From Chitinophaga pinensis (lineage in GTDB: Bacteria > Bacteroidota > Bacteroidia > Chitinophagales > CAMDFR01): 64,000 nt of DNA. The first letter of the stretch is position 1. Every line of letters begins with the position of its first letter. Under the pieces are notes generated by a model. It was not told where the DNA came from. It ran no database searches and worked only from the letters and a program-made list of their open reading frames with translations. Shown one piece after another: positions 33,017-42,704 of the stretch. The stretch is taken from contig CAMART010000015.1 of the NCBI GenBank assembly GCA_945860705.1, positions 1 to 64,000 of the forward strand, given 5' to 3'. A program made the position numbers and the translations under genes.

Positions 33017-35212
33017 TTATTTTGTAAATAATAATTCTCTATATTTTGGCAACTTCCAACTTTCGTCATCGACTAGTTGTTCTAGTTTATCGCAGTGTTT
33101 TCTTATCAATTCAAAATTTGGAATCACTATATCACAATAAGCTTTTGACTTGTCTGGCATATGATGAATAGTATTTGCTTTTTTACGAGCTTCAATCATT
33201 TTTTCTGTATTGCTATAAATAGCACTTATATGTTCAGATATAGTATCAATAATAGTCATTTGAGTTTTATAAGAAGTAGCTTTTGCACCAATTCCTTTAA
33301 GTCCGGTTACATTTTGAATCAATTTATTTTGGTATTCGATAGCCGATGGAATAACATAATCTAATGCCAACTCTCCTATTAATCTACCTTCAATTTGCAC
33401 TTTTTTTACATAATTTTCATGAAATATTTCATAACGTGCTTCTAGTTCACGCTCATTGAGTATTCCAGTTTTCACTATAGTTTCTTTTGCTTTTTTACTA
33501 ATGAAGAAATCAAGTGCGTGAGGAGTAGTTTTTACATTTGACAAACCTCTTTTTGCAGCTTCTTTAGCCCATTCTGCTGAATAGTTATCCCCTTCAAAAA
33601 CTATATTTCTAGAAGACTCAATATATGTTTTCAATACTTTAAGTACAGCTCCTTCCTTATCATCGCCAGACTTGATATGTTTATCAACTAATATTTTAAA
33701 CTCAGTTAATTGATTTGCCATAATAGTATTTAGTATCATCATAGGCAATGAGCAATTTGCAGAAGAACCTACTGCTCTAAATTCAAATTTATTACCAGTG
33801 AAAGCAAAAGGAGAAGTTCTATTTCTATCAGTATTATCAAGCATTACATCAGGAATACCATTATGTATATTTAATTTTAACTCGTCAGATTTTTCTGTAT
33901 TAAGTTTACCCGATTTTACTTTAGATACTACTTCGTCTAATACTTTTTGTAAATGATCGCCAATAAAAACAGAAATAATAGCAGGTGGAGCTTCGTTCGC
34001 ACCTAGTCTATGATCATTACCTGCAGAAGCAATACAAGCTCTGAGCAAATCAGCATTTTCATGTACTGCTTTTATCACATTAACAAAAAATGTAAGGAAA
34101 AGTAAATTAGTTCTAGGAGTTTTACCAGGACTCAATAAATTTTTACCAGTATCGGTACTCATACTCCAGTTATTGTGTTTGCCACTTCCATTTACTCCAG
34201 CAAAAGGTTTTTCGTGAAGCAATACTTTTAGTTTGTGTCTTTTAGCTACTCTGTCCATTACGTCCATAAGTAATTGGTTGTGATCTACGGCTACATTCAC
34301 TTCTTCAAACATAGGAGCTAATTCAAACTGACCTGGAGCAACTTCGTTATGTCTAGTTCTTATAGGAATACCTAATTGGTGACATTCTTGTTCTAAGTCT
34401 AACATATATTGATAAACTCTATCTGGAATAGTACCAAAATAGTGGTCGTCTAACTGTTGGCCTTTTGCTGGTGCATGACCAATAAGTGTTCTACCACTCA
34501 AAACTAAATCTGGACGAGCATAAAATAGTGCTTCATCTATCAAAAAATATTCTTGTTCCCAACCAAGCGTAGCAACTACTTTAGTAGCATGTCTATCAAA
34601 CATATTTACAACTGGTAAAGCTGCTTGCTCTAAATATGCCATTGATTTTAGAAGTGGTGCTTTGAAATCTAGTGCTTCACCGGTATATGAAATAAATATT
34701 GTAGGAATACAAAGTGTTTTACCATTGCCTCTACCTATTATGAATGCTGGTGAAGAAGGATCCCAAGCCGTATATCCTCTTGCTTCAAAAGTTTGACGGA
34801 TGCCACCGTTTGGAAAAGATGATGCGTCAGGTTCTTGTTGTACAAGTGCATCTCCACCAAATATTTCTATAGATTTAAAATTTTGTGTAGGCATAAAAAA
34901 ACTATCGTGCTTTTCAGCAGTAGCACCTGTGAGCGGTTGAAACCAATGCGTATAAGAATTTGCACCTTTTTCTGCAGCCCAAGTTTTCATAGAAGATGCT
35001 ACTTGGTCTGCTATACTCCTATCTAGTTTTGTACCGTTTTTAATGGCGTTTTTAATACTTTTATATACATCTGATGGCATATAGTTTTGCATCACTTCGT
35101 CATGAAAAACCATACTAGCGAAATAATCAGAAACTTTCACAGATGGTAACTCTACTAATACTTCTTCTCTATTTTGTGCTTGTTGTAAAGCGTGAAAACG
35201 ATTGTTTTTCAT
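33017..35212 (-). CDS. glnN: Glutamine synthetase type III
   Basis: 731 residues, the length of type III glutamine synthetase (about 720-730), typical of Bacteroidota. Ligates ammonia to glutamate using ATP. Conserved parts: GWEQEYFLID, HNEVAPGQFELAP, VNGSGKHNNWSM (ammonia/ATP site), and GNKFEFRAVGSSANCS. It has its own promoter and terminator and is therefore monocistronic; a nitrogen-regulatory gene is not adjacent. Confidence 0.97.
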   Translation of the reverse strand: MKNNRFHALQQAQNREEVLVELPSVKVSDYFASMVFHDEVMQNYMPSDVYKSIKNAIKNGTKLDRSIADQVASSMKTWAAEKGANSYTHWFQPLTGATAEKHDSFFMPTQNFKSIEIFGGDALVQQEPDASSFPNGGIRQTFEARGYTAWDPSSPAFIIGRGNGKTLCIPTIFISYTGEALDFKAPLLKSMAYLEQAALPVVNMFDRHATKVVATLGWEQEYFLIDEALFYARPDLVLSGRTLIGHAPAKGQQLDDHYFGTIPDRVYQYMLDLEQECHQLGIPIRTRHNEVAPGQFELAPMFEEVNVAVDHNQLLMDVMDRVAKRHKLKVLLHEKPFAGVNGSGKHNNWSMSTDTGKNLLSPGKTPRTNLLFLTFFVNVIKAVHENADLLRACIASAGNDHRLGANEAPPAIISVFIGDHLQKVLDEVVSKVKSGKLNTEKSDELKLNIHNGIPDVMLDNTDRNRTSPFAFTGNKFEFRAVGSSANCSLPMMILNTIMANQLTEFKILVDKHIKSGDDKEGAVLKVLKTYIESSRNIVFEGDNYSAEWAKEAAKRGLSNVKTTPHALDFFISKKAKETIVKTGILNERELEARYEIFHENYVKKVQIEGRLIGELALDYVIPSAIEYQNKLIQNVTGLKGIGAKATSYKTQMTIIDTISEHISAIYSNTEKMIEARKKANTIHHMPDKSKAYCDIVIPNFELIRKHCDKLEQLVDDESWKLPKYRELLFTK

Positions 35213-35242
35213 TTTATATATTTTTTATTGATGAAAGATGTA

Positions 35243-35250
35243 CAAAACTA
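35243..35250 (-). promoter_or_regulatory. glnN promoter -7 box
   Basis: Minus strand reads TAGTTTTG, 30 nt upstream of the ATG. Confidence 0.55.
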
Positions 35251-35325
35251 CATTAATTTTTAAAATAAATTAAAAATTTTATAAAAATTGTGTGTAAAAG
35301 CGAAGTTTTGTTAAAAATATTTTAA

Positions 35326-36630
35326 TTATTTTAGATAATATTCTATTTTTTTAGAAATTTTTGTCGAAAAAATTAAAAATGGGAAAATAGAAAGAAATAT
35401 AAGTGCGGGTATTTTATACCTCATCAAGGTACCAAAATTCATAGCTATCAAACCTGATAAAACATATGTAAATAGTATGAAAATAGTAAATGCGATAATA
35501 ATTGCTATAGTTCTATTATCGATAATATCTTTATTTCTAAAAAGTAAATAGATTGATAGCATCAGTAGAATTATGATAAAATAATTTTCTAAAAAAGATA
35601 CTATCATAAATGGATTGCTTATTTCCCATGGAAATGGTCTTAAAAAAGATACTATAAGTGCATTAGGTAATACTTTAAAAATATTCAAATCTGTAGATGT
35701 AGCATCATAAATATTGTAATTACTTTTGACCACAACAGAATTTGTTAATTTAATAGAATTTTGAATTTTAGTATCAATATCATGTTGAATATAATCAATA
35801 TTACCTATAAATATAAGAGCTAATGTTATTACTAAAACATAAATAAATGAAATCATTATAACTCTTTTATATAAAATAAAATCTATTATAAATAATAATA
35901 AAAACACTAATAAAAGGGCAATTGCTATATATATTTTAATAAAGAATAAGAGAAAAACAAACAACAAACTTGTAATTAATAAACTCAACTTTTTATGCTG
36001 TGTAAATTTTACAAAACAATAAAATGATACACCCATTAAAAATAATACAATCGATTCTTTGAGAAGTCCACTACCCCAAAATAAAATTGAAGGCATAAAC
36101 ATTATTGGAAGAAAAATAAGCGGTTTTGGTTTTTGTATAAAAGTATTAACTGCTTTATAAATAGACCATAAACCAGTAAAAGAAAGCAAATTGAATACGA
36201 CACCATGAATCAAAATATCACCTCTAGAAAAAAACCTACATAAAAGGTTTACAATGATAATAAATCGATGATTGTTTTCTAAGGCTAAATCACTACTGAT
36301 AAACCAATGCATTACTTTATCATTGTAAAATAATGCAGTACTAGTCATGTTCTCACGGGTAATAACTTGTATAAAAGCTTTAGGATTCTTTAATAAGCAT
36401 TTATATAGCCAATTGGCATCGTCAAAATATTTATACATATCGGCAGTATTTCTATCTGTATAGTAAAAAGTATATATGTAATAAAAGCCAATGAAGCTAA
36501 GTAATTTCAAAACAAAAGCACTAATAACAAGGTTTTTATTTATATAATCATCACTAAAAAATTTTGATTTATAGACTATTAGAATAGCTATAATGACTAT
36601 AAAAATTGTATATATTTGATTAAATAGCAT
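35326..36630 (-). CDS. Polytopic membrane protein, possibly a glycosyltransferase or polymerase
   Basis: 434 residues with about ten membrane helices and a longer outside loop (DRNTADMYKYFDDANWLYKC and onward) between the second and third. The GSGLLKESIVLFLMG segment is the only notable motif. This layout is seen in EpsG/O-antigen polymerase-like and C-type glycosyltransferases, but no catalytic motif can be named. Last gene of a minus-strand operon beginning at 40482; it follows the YkgJ gene by 1 nt. Confidence 0.6.
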   Translation of the reverse strand: MLFNQIYTIFIVIIAILIVYKSKFFSDDYINKNLVISAFVLKLLSFIGFYYIYTFYYTDRNTADMYKYFDDANWLYKCLLKNPKAFIQVITRENMTSTALFYNDKVMHWFISSDLALENNHRFIIIVNLLCRFFSRGDILIHGVVFNLLSFTGLWSIYKAVNTFIQKPKPLIFLPIMFMPSILFWGSGLLKESIVLFLMGVSFYCFVKFTQHKKLSLLITSLLFVFLLFFIKIYIAIALLLVFLLLFIIDFILYKRVIMISFIYVLVITLALIFIGNIDYIQHDIDTKIQNSIKLTNSVVVKSNYNIYDATSTDLNIFKVLPNALIVSFLRPFPWEISNPFMIVSFLENYFIIILLMLSIYLLFRNKDIIDNRTIAIIIAFTIFILFTYVLSGLIAMNFGTLMRYKIPALIFLSIFPFLIFSTKISKKIEYYLK

Positions 36631-36631
36631 T

Positions 36632-37120
36632 TTATTTATATACTACTTTTAGTTCATCTACTATATGCAATACTGCAGGACATACTATTGTGTTTTTATA
36701 AGTAAGATCCAGTATTTGATACATTCTTTTTCTATCTGTATGTGGATATTCACGGCAAGCAGTTGGTCTATCTTCATATACCATACAATAATTTTCGTGG
36801 TCTAAAAATGGACATGGGGCACTATTCAGCACATAGTCATTATCTTCATCGATGTGCAAATATTGGTTTATGAAATCTTGAACTTTCATTTTTAATCTTT
36901 TAGCTACTCGTTCTATATCTTTTTGATAAAAAATAGGGCTAGTTGTTTTACAGCAATTTGCACAAGCTAAACAATCTATTTTATCAAACGCATCAATATG
37001 TAAGTCATGAAATTGATCATCTAAATCTTTCGGTTTTTTTTTCTTAAGTCTAGCTAAGAATTCTTTATTCTCCTTAGATTTTTGAGTTGCTATTATTTTA
37101 TGTTTTTCTAAATCAATCAT
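36632..37120 (-). CDS. YkgJ-family cysteine cluster protein
   Basis: 162 residues. The cysteine pattern CLACANCCK near residues 54-62, then APCPFLDHENYCMVYEDRPTACREYP, is the zinc/iron-chelating cluster of UPF0153/YkgJ proteins. These are thought to bind a metal or iron-sulfur cluster, function unproven. It lies beside sufE, which may be more than chance. Confidence 0.88.
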   Translation of the reverse strand: MIDLEKHKIIATQKSKENKEFLARLKKKKPKDLDDQFHDLHIDAFDKIDCLACANCCKTTSPIFYQKDIERVAKRLKMKVQDFINQYLHIDEDNDYVLNSAPCPFLDHENYCMVYEDRPTACREYPHTDRKRMYQILDLTYKNTIVCPAVLHIVDELKVVYK

Positions 37121-37131
37121 TATTTAAACTT

Positions 37132-37545
37132 TTATAAAATAGAAGCATACCATTTCATTTTTTCTATCATTGCAGAAAAACCATTACTTCTTTGACTAGT
37201 AAGATGCGAACGCAAATCTAATTTATCTATAAATTCTAAGTTATGATTGATGATAGTGCTTGCTTTTTCTCCGCTCATAACTCTAACTAAAATCGCTACT
37301 AATCCTTTAGTGATAATAGTATTGCTATCTGCTTCAAAAAATATCCTATCATCTTCTTTATATGCTCTAAGCCATACGGTACTTTGACATCCTTTTACGA
37401 TAAATTCATCTTTATGGTATTTTTCATCCAAGGCTGGAAGCGCTTTACCAATACTAATAATATGTTCATACCTATCTAATGAATCTTCTATCCATTCAAA
37501 TTCTTCAATTAGGTCATTTTCTTTTTCTTCAATACTTTGCATCAA
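37132..37545 (-). CDS. sufE: SufE-like sulfur acceptor
   Basis: 137 residues. The persulfide cysteine in VKGCQSTVWL (near residue 53) and the ending RSNGFSAMIEKMKWYA are typical of SufE. It accepts sulfur from the cysteine desulfurase SufS and passes it to the SufB scaffold. No suf operon is adjacent; it overlaps the metallophosphoesterase stop codon by 4 nt. Confidence 0.93.
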   Translation of the reverse strand: MMQSIEEKENDLIEEFEWIEDSLDRYEHIISIGKALPALDEKYHKDEFIVKGCQSTVWLRAYKEDDRIFFEADSNTIITKGLVAILVRVMSGEKASTIINHNLEFIDKLDLRSHLTSQRSNGFSAMIEKMKWYASIL

Positions 37546-39314
37546 TCGTGTTTATTAAAATCAATTTTTATAGGTGGTTCTATCAACATTGGTTCAAGTT
37601 TATCATTAGTAGAAGCACTCATTTTGTTCACATCGACTTTCCAATCACATATTTTATTTATTCCTATTGGATAAATGGTGATTGAATTCTTTGTAATATT
37701 CATTCGTAAAAAATTCTTGTATCCTTCATATTTTAAACTACTAAATGATTCATTATCGTGATTTCCTAAAAATAAATTAGATAATATTAAATGTATACCA
37801 AATATAGTACTTACTGTAATACCACCAACTATTAATATTAATAATTGCAAGATAAGTTTATCTATTGGTTTTGGAAGACCTGAGTGTAGATGCGATACAA
37901 ACCATAAAACAAAATAAAAAACTACAATTTGTACAAAGCCATGTAGTGCACTACAAATGCCATATACATATGGTTTATATTTTAGATTTGTAGGAATATT
38001 GGCTATGTGATACATAAAAATAACCAATAAAATATTGAATGCGAAAAGTATTAAATTATTGATATACAATCTTCCTATTTCAGTGAAAAATTGAGTGAAA
38101 TTGCCCCATTCTATATCGCTTATATAATCAATAAAAGTAGTATTGAGTGTGCCATAACTTTTGCTTTGGATAATCCAAGCTATTAATAAAAATATGGCTC
38201 CTATGTAGATACTAAAAGTTTTATTATTCCATGTAAATAGAAAATTTTTAAATAATAATCTTCTACTCCCCTCTTTTGCTGGGTAGGTTTTTTTAAGTTC
38301 AATATCGCTCTCTCTAATATTTTTTATTTTATTTGGGAGATTATGCGTTGGATGAAGAAATGCACCACCTCCACCACTTGTTATCTTTTGTACTTTTTGA
38401 TTTTTATCTACACATTCATACCTACTATAATGATGTAAGTCGCCTGTAAGTGTAAGTGCATATTCAAATGGTTTGGCAGGATCATTTAAAAATCTATTTT
38501 CAAAATATTGTAGACTTTTATAGCCAGAATTTGTGCCATTTGCAAAGAATACCCAACTAGGCTCTGCGGTACAAATAATTACTTTGCTACCCTTGTTCAT
38601 TTTTTCTTTTATAGATTCAAAATACTCTAATTGCAATTGATCAATATCAGCTTCTAGTTGAATATCGATAGACCAAATCCACCAATCATGAGGTAATTGA
38701 ATAGCAAAATAACTTCTAGTTTGTCGAGTCAACCAATTGCCTATAAATCGTTGTTGGCAAAATATTTTTAGAAAATTTGTAAGGCCATCATACCAATCGT
38801 GATTACCAGGAACGGCATATAAATGAGGATGATCACTAATAGCATCAAAGGGAAAAGCCATTTGATAAGGTCCTTTAAATCTATTTTTATATTCTTCTCT
38901 AGTTGCAGTTGGGTAGACTTGATCTCCACCAAGTATCAAAATTTTTGCTCTAGCTAAAATATTATTATCTATCTCAATACTATCTCTTGAAATCAAATGT
39001 GCCATAGTATATGTACTATCAAATCCATCACCTAGATCGCTCATATAATCTACCCATATTTCATCCTGATTGCTATAATCAAAATTTTCATCTTTATTTG
39101 AAGCAAGCGTACCCATGATTTCACGTTTATCAGCAAATGAACCAAACAGAGTAGAAACTACACTTCTAATACCAGTAGCGGCTAACTGAGGAATATGATA
39201 CCAAGAGACCATCTCTTGAGGTTCAAAAGAATGTATATCATCATTATCAGAAAGAATTAATTTCTGAGGATTAAAAATTATTTTTTTAATATTATCTGCA
39301 TCTAATTTTTTCAT
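37542..39314 (-). CDS. Metallophosphoesterase with C-terminal membrane domain
   Basis: 590 residues. The N-terminal half has calcineurin-like motifs GGDQVYPTA, VPGNHDWYDG and TGDLHHYSRYE, so the metal site appears complete. The C-terminal half has several membrane helices (about residues 365-520) and then a short soluble tail. The usual first D-x-H motif is not obvious in the N-terminal DLGDG region. Likely membrane bound, with the phosphoesterase domain in the cytosol. Natural substrate unknown. It begins 1 nt after the secreted protein gene. Confidence 0.82.
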   Translation of the reverse strand: MKKLDADNIKKIIFNPQKLILSDNDDIHSFEPQEMVSWYHIPQLAATGIRSVVSTLFGSFADKREIMGTLASNKDENFDYSNQDEIWVDYMSDLGDGFDSTYTMAHLISRDSIEIDNNILARAKILILGGDQVYPTATREEYKNRFKGPYQMAFPFDAISDHPHLYAVPGNHDWYDGLTNFLKIFCQQRFIGNWLTRQTRSYFAIQLPHDWWIWSIDIQLEADIDQLQLEYFESIKEKMNKGSKVIICTAEPSWVFFANGTNSGYKSLQYFENRFLNDPAKPFEYALTLTGDLHHYSRYECVDKNQKVQKITSGGGGAFLHPTHNLPNKIKNIRESDIELKKTYPAKEGSRRLLFKNFLFTWNNKTFSIYIGAIFLLIAWIIQSKSYGTLNTTFIDYISDIEWGNFTQFFTEIGRLYINNLILFAFNILLVIFMYHIANIPTNLKYKPYVYGICSALHGFVQIVVFYFVLWFVSHLHSGLPKPIDKLILQLLILIVGGITVSTIFGIHLILSNLFLGNHDNESFSSLKYEGYKNFLRMNITKNSITIYPIGINKICDWKVDVNKMSASTNDKLEPMLIEPPIKIDFNKHD

Positions 39315-39315
39315 A

Positions 39316-40482
39316 TTAGTATCTCATTATCAGACTACAAGTAAACAAATCTTTTACGGCGCCAGCAAAATGTATATTACCGGTATATACTTTATTTGTA
39401 GCATCATATGTCAAGTCATCTATCCAATATTTCCAAGCATCTTGAGGTATAAATTTATCATTAGTTACAATTATTTTTTTAGTAGTATTTTCAATTTTAT
39501 AATCTTGATATGTGAAATTCATAGATTTTGCATGATTTGGTATCCATGTCATTTTTCTAAAAGCATCCTCATCAAATTCTTTGAATACTAATGGATGAAT
39601 ATCAATAATAAAAGAATCTTTGTCGGCAGGAAATGCAAAAGGAAAAGAGATACTACCAACTCTAGGAGAAGTGCTCCATTCTGTAAATCTATTACTTCCA
39701 TCCTTAGTAAATTCAAACAACCACTGTGTTTCATTCGTTTTATTTTGTGTTTCTGGGTTTAAATTCATCCACCAGAGCCACTCATAGGGATGTATTTCTA
39801 CACCACAATGATGATTGCAATCCAAACATAAAGGTCCATAGACTCCCATTGTTGGTAATCTTTCTCCTATATTTGGATGATTATAATTATTTGTAGGACG
39901 AATGGTTGGATAAAACAAGGTGTTTAATGCTAATCTAGAAGCTCTATCTGGGGTATTTTCGCAATGAATTCTATATTGGTGTATAGTTTCATTTGTTGGA
40001 GGAATGAATGGAGGCTTTTGTAGTTCGTCTTTAGAAATTCGTCTGTGTAGTTTTTTAGTGTATTGATATGCGTTCCAGTCTAAGTCAATATATTTCTGAA
40101 GATGAGGTATCAAGTCTAAATTGACATCATACTCTGTATAGTGCTCTTTACCAGACATAGAAAATTCTCTTTTCATAGTTCCTACTACCTTATGCCTGCG
40201 ATAATCTACACTTATCCAATGATAACCAAGTTTATGAATAGCCCAACCAATAAGGAAAAGGCGATGATGCTGGTATTTTTTAGTAATTATAGAATCTAGA
40301 GTATGAGCTTCTACAAGGTCTATAATTTTCTCATTTATTATAGAATCATTTCGGATATCTTCTTTTGATTTTAATAAATATAAATAATCATTATTAATAT
40401 TTGTGTTTTTTACATTTATTTTGAACTGTGCAAAAGAGCACAAACTATAAAATAGAATACAAAGAGTAAAGATTTTTTTCAT
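39316..40482 (-). CDS. Secreted protein of unknown function
   Basis: 388 residues with a signal peptide (FTLCILFYSLCSFAQ). The middle part has a run with NHHCGVEIHPYEWLWWMN and many conserved-looking His and Trp, hinting at a metal site, but no family is recognised. It is the first gene of a five-gene minus-strand operon and directly precedes the metallophosphoesterase. Confidence 0.62.
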   Translation of the reverse strand: MKKIFTLCILFYSLCSFAQFKINVKNTNINNDYLYLLKSKEDIRNDSIINEKIIDLVEAHTLDSIITKKYQHHRLFLIGWAIHKLGYHWISVDYRRHKVVGTMKREFSMSGKEHYTEYDVNLDLIPHLQKYIDLDWNAYQYTKKLHRRISKDELQKPPFIPPTNETIHQYRIHCENTPDRASRLALNTLFYPTIRPTNNYNHPNIGERLPTMGVYGPLCLDCNHHCGVEIHPYEWLWWMNLNPETQNKTNETQWLFEFTKDGSNRFTEWSTSPRVGSISFPFAFPADKDSFIIDIHPLVFKEFDEDAFRKMTWIPNHAKSMNFTYQDYKIENTTKKIIVTNDKFIPQDAWKYWIDDLTYDATNKVYTGNIHFAGAVKDLFTCSLIMRY

Positions 40483-40640
40483 AGAATAAAATTACAAGAT
40501 TTTTTAGATAGAAATAGAAAAAGGTTACAGTTGATATATTAAGTTTATGTATTTTTTAAGCAAGATATACATCAACTATATATTCAATATATCTAATTGT
40601 AATTTTTTAAATTAATAATGGAATAATGCTATATATTTCA

Positions 40641-40648
40641 TAGGTTTG
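40641..40648 (+). promoter_or_regulatory. Promoter -7 box of the BatA-like gene
   Basis: TAGGTTTG, 11 nt before the ATG, implies a very short leader. Confidence 0.5.
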
Positions 40649-40659
40649 TAAAAGAAAAT

Positions 40660-42696
40660 ATGCAATTTGTAAATCCATACTTTTTATTTGCTTTTAGTGC
40701 GCTTGCTATTCCTATCATAGTGCATCTTTTCAATTTTAGAAGATATAAAAAAGTATATTTTTCTAATACTGCTTTTCTAAACGAGCTAGTAGAGGAGACA
40801 AATAACGCTCAAAAACTAAAAAGATTATTAATTCTCTTGGCTAGATGTTTAGTTATTATTTTTCTTGTACTTGCTTTTGCTCAGCCATTTATACCTAAAA
40901 ACGAAAATGTAAAAAAGGGCAAAACTGCTGTAAGTATTTTTGTAGATAATTCTTTTAGTATGCAGTCTACAAGTAGTGATAGGTCTCTTATAGAAAAAGC
41001 AAAAGTATTAGCTACAGATATCGTACAATCTTATGATAATGATGTAAGTTTTCAGTTGATTACTCAATCATTGGAAGGCAAACAACAAAGATTGCTCAGC
41101 AAAGATGATTGTATAGAGCAAATTAAAAATATACAAATTTGCCCATCATCACATTCATTAGAAGAAATAAATAAACGACAGGTAGATGCGTTAAGGATTG
41201 AAAATTTTGATGTAAAAAAAATATACATAGTTTCTGATTTTCAAAAAAATATTGGAAGTATTGAGTCCGATTCTAGTTTTGATATCAATCTTGTAAAAAT
41301 AGATGCACAGGCTCAAAAGAATATTTTTATAGACACTGCATGGCTCGAAAATCCCTTATCTATAGTAGGTCAGAACAATAAGCTTTTAGTAAAAATAAAA
41401 AACGAAAGTACAGAGTCAATAGAAAACCTAAGGATATCTATGACAGTAAATGGTCAACAAAAAGCTATAAGTGATTTATCTATAGAAGCAAACTCATATC
41501 AATTAGATACTCTTGAATTCAATCAAAACACCAAAGAATGGAATAATGTAAAAATAAGTTTGGATGATTTTCCTATTGAATTTGACAATAATTATTATGT
41601 GAGCTTTTATGTCAACGATGCTATACATCTATTAAATCTAGATGCTGGCACTCAAAATAAATATATAAAAGCCTTAAGTAATTTCAATAGCTACTTTAAA
41701 ACCGAACAAAGCAATATTGCTCAAATTGATTATAGCAAATTTTCTACGCAACAATTAATCATACTTAGTAATCTAAAAGACATTAGTAGCGGTTTAAATA
41801 CGGAACTAAAAAAATATCTCGACAATGGAGGAAATATTGCTTTATTTCCAGCTAAAGACGCAAATATTAATTCTATTAATACTTTCTTGCAAAGCATACA
41901 AGCCAGTACATTTAATGGAAACACCGAAATAGTAAAAGAAGTAAAAACTATCAATACAGATGCAAGTTTACTCAATGATATTTTTGAAAATAAAAACCAA
42001 AAAAATATATCATTGCCTAAAACTAATTTTAGTTTTAATAGCAATAATAATCTAGGAAATGCCCAAAAAATTCTGGTATTTGGTGATGGTCAGTCTTGCA
42101 TGACTCAATATCAAGTTGGCAAAGGACATGCCTATATTTTTAGTGTACCATTAGATGCTAGCATTTGTGATTTGCCTATGCATGCTATCTTTGCGCCACT
42201 TATTTTTAAAATGGCTATCGATGGTCAAAATTTTAATGATATTCAATATACAATTGGAACTAAGAAAAGCATACAAATAGCGAATTATTCTACAAAAAAT
42301 GATGAAAATGTATTGTACGTAAAAGGAAATAAGCTTGAATTTATTCCAGAGCAAAGTATGGTAAATAATCAGTTGAATATTTATACTAAAGATCAAATAC
42401 AAAATGCTGGACATTACGATATTTTTAGTAAAAGTACCAATGATAAAATAGGCACTTTTGCAATGAACTATAATAGAAGTGAAAGTCATATGGACTTCTT
42501 AAGCTTGAATGAGCTAGAAGCTATGTATACTGGTAAAAATATAACTATTTATAATGGAAATAGTGGTAACATTTCTCATGCGGTGAAGGAAAATGACCAA
42601 GGTATCTCCTTATGGAAAGTTTGCATTATCTTTGCATTATTGTTTCTGCTTGCAGAGATTTTGTTAATCAGGTTTTGGAAAACATCATCTAACTAA
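40660..42696 (+). CDS. BatA/aerotolerance-type membrane protein with vWA-like domain
   Basis: 678 residues. N-terminal pair of membrane helices with the BatA signature VNPYFLFAFSALAIPIIVHLFNFRRYKKVYFSNTAFL, then KRLLILLARCLVIIFLVLAFAQPFIP. A von Willebrand A-like domain follows (VSIFVDNSFSMQS, a DxSxS MIDAS motif in part), then a CARDB-like beta domain, a GATase-like fold, and a final membrane helix. Roles in oxidative stress or cell-envelope organisation are proposed for the family. It is followed by the dihydroorotase-like gene after 8 nt. Confidence 0.85.
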   Translation: MQFVNPYFLFAFSALAIPIIVHLFNFRRYKKVYFSNTAFLNELVEETNNAQKLKRLLILLARCLVIIFLVLAFAQPFIPKNENVKKGKTAVSIFVDNSFSMQSTSSDRSLIEKAKVLATDIVQSYDNDVSFQLITQSLEGKQQRLLSKDDCIEQIKNIQICPSSHSLEEINKRQVDALRIENFDVKKIYIVSDFQKNIGSIESDSSFDINLVKIDAQAQKNIFIDTAWLENPLSIVGQNNKLLVKIKNESTESIENLRISMTVNGQQKAISDLSIEANSYQLDTLEFNQNTKEWNNVKISLDDFPIEFDNNYYVSFYVNDAIHLLNLDAGTQNKYIKALSNFNSYFKTEQSNIAQIDYSKFSTQQLIILSNLKDISSGLNTELKKYLDNGGNIALFPAKDANINSINTFLQSIQASTFNGNTEIVKEVKTINTDASLLNDIFENKNQKNISLPKTNFSFNSNNNLGNAQKILVFGDGQSCMTQYQVGKGHAYIFSVPLDASICDLPMHAIFAPLIFKMAIDGQNFNDIQYTIGTKKSIQIANYSTKNDENVLYVKGNKLEFIPEQSMVNNQLNIYTKDQIQNAGHYDIFSKSTNDKIGTFAMNYNRSESHMDFLSLNELEAMYTGKNITIYNGNSGNISHAVKENDQGISLWKVCIIFALLFLLAEILLIRFWKTSSN

Positions 42697-42704
42697 AATA
42701 GACT

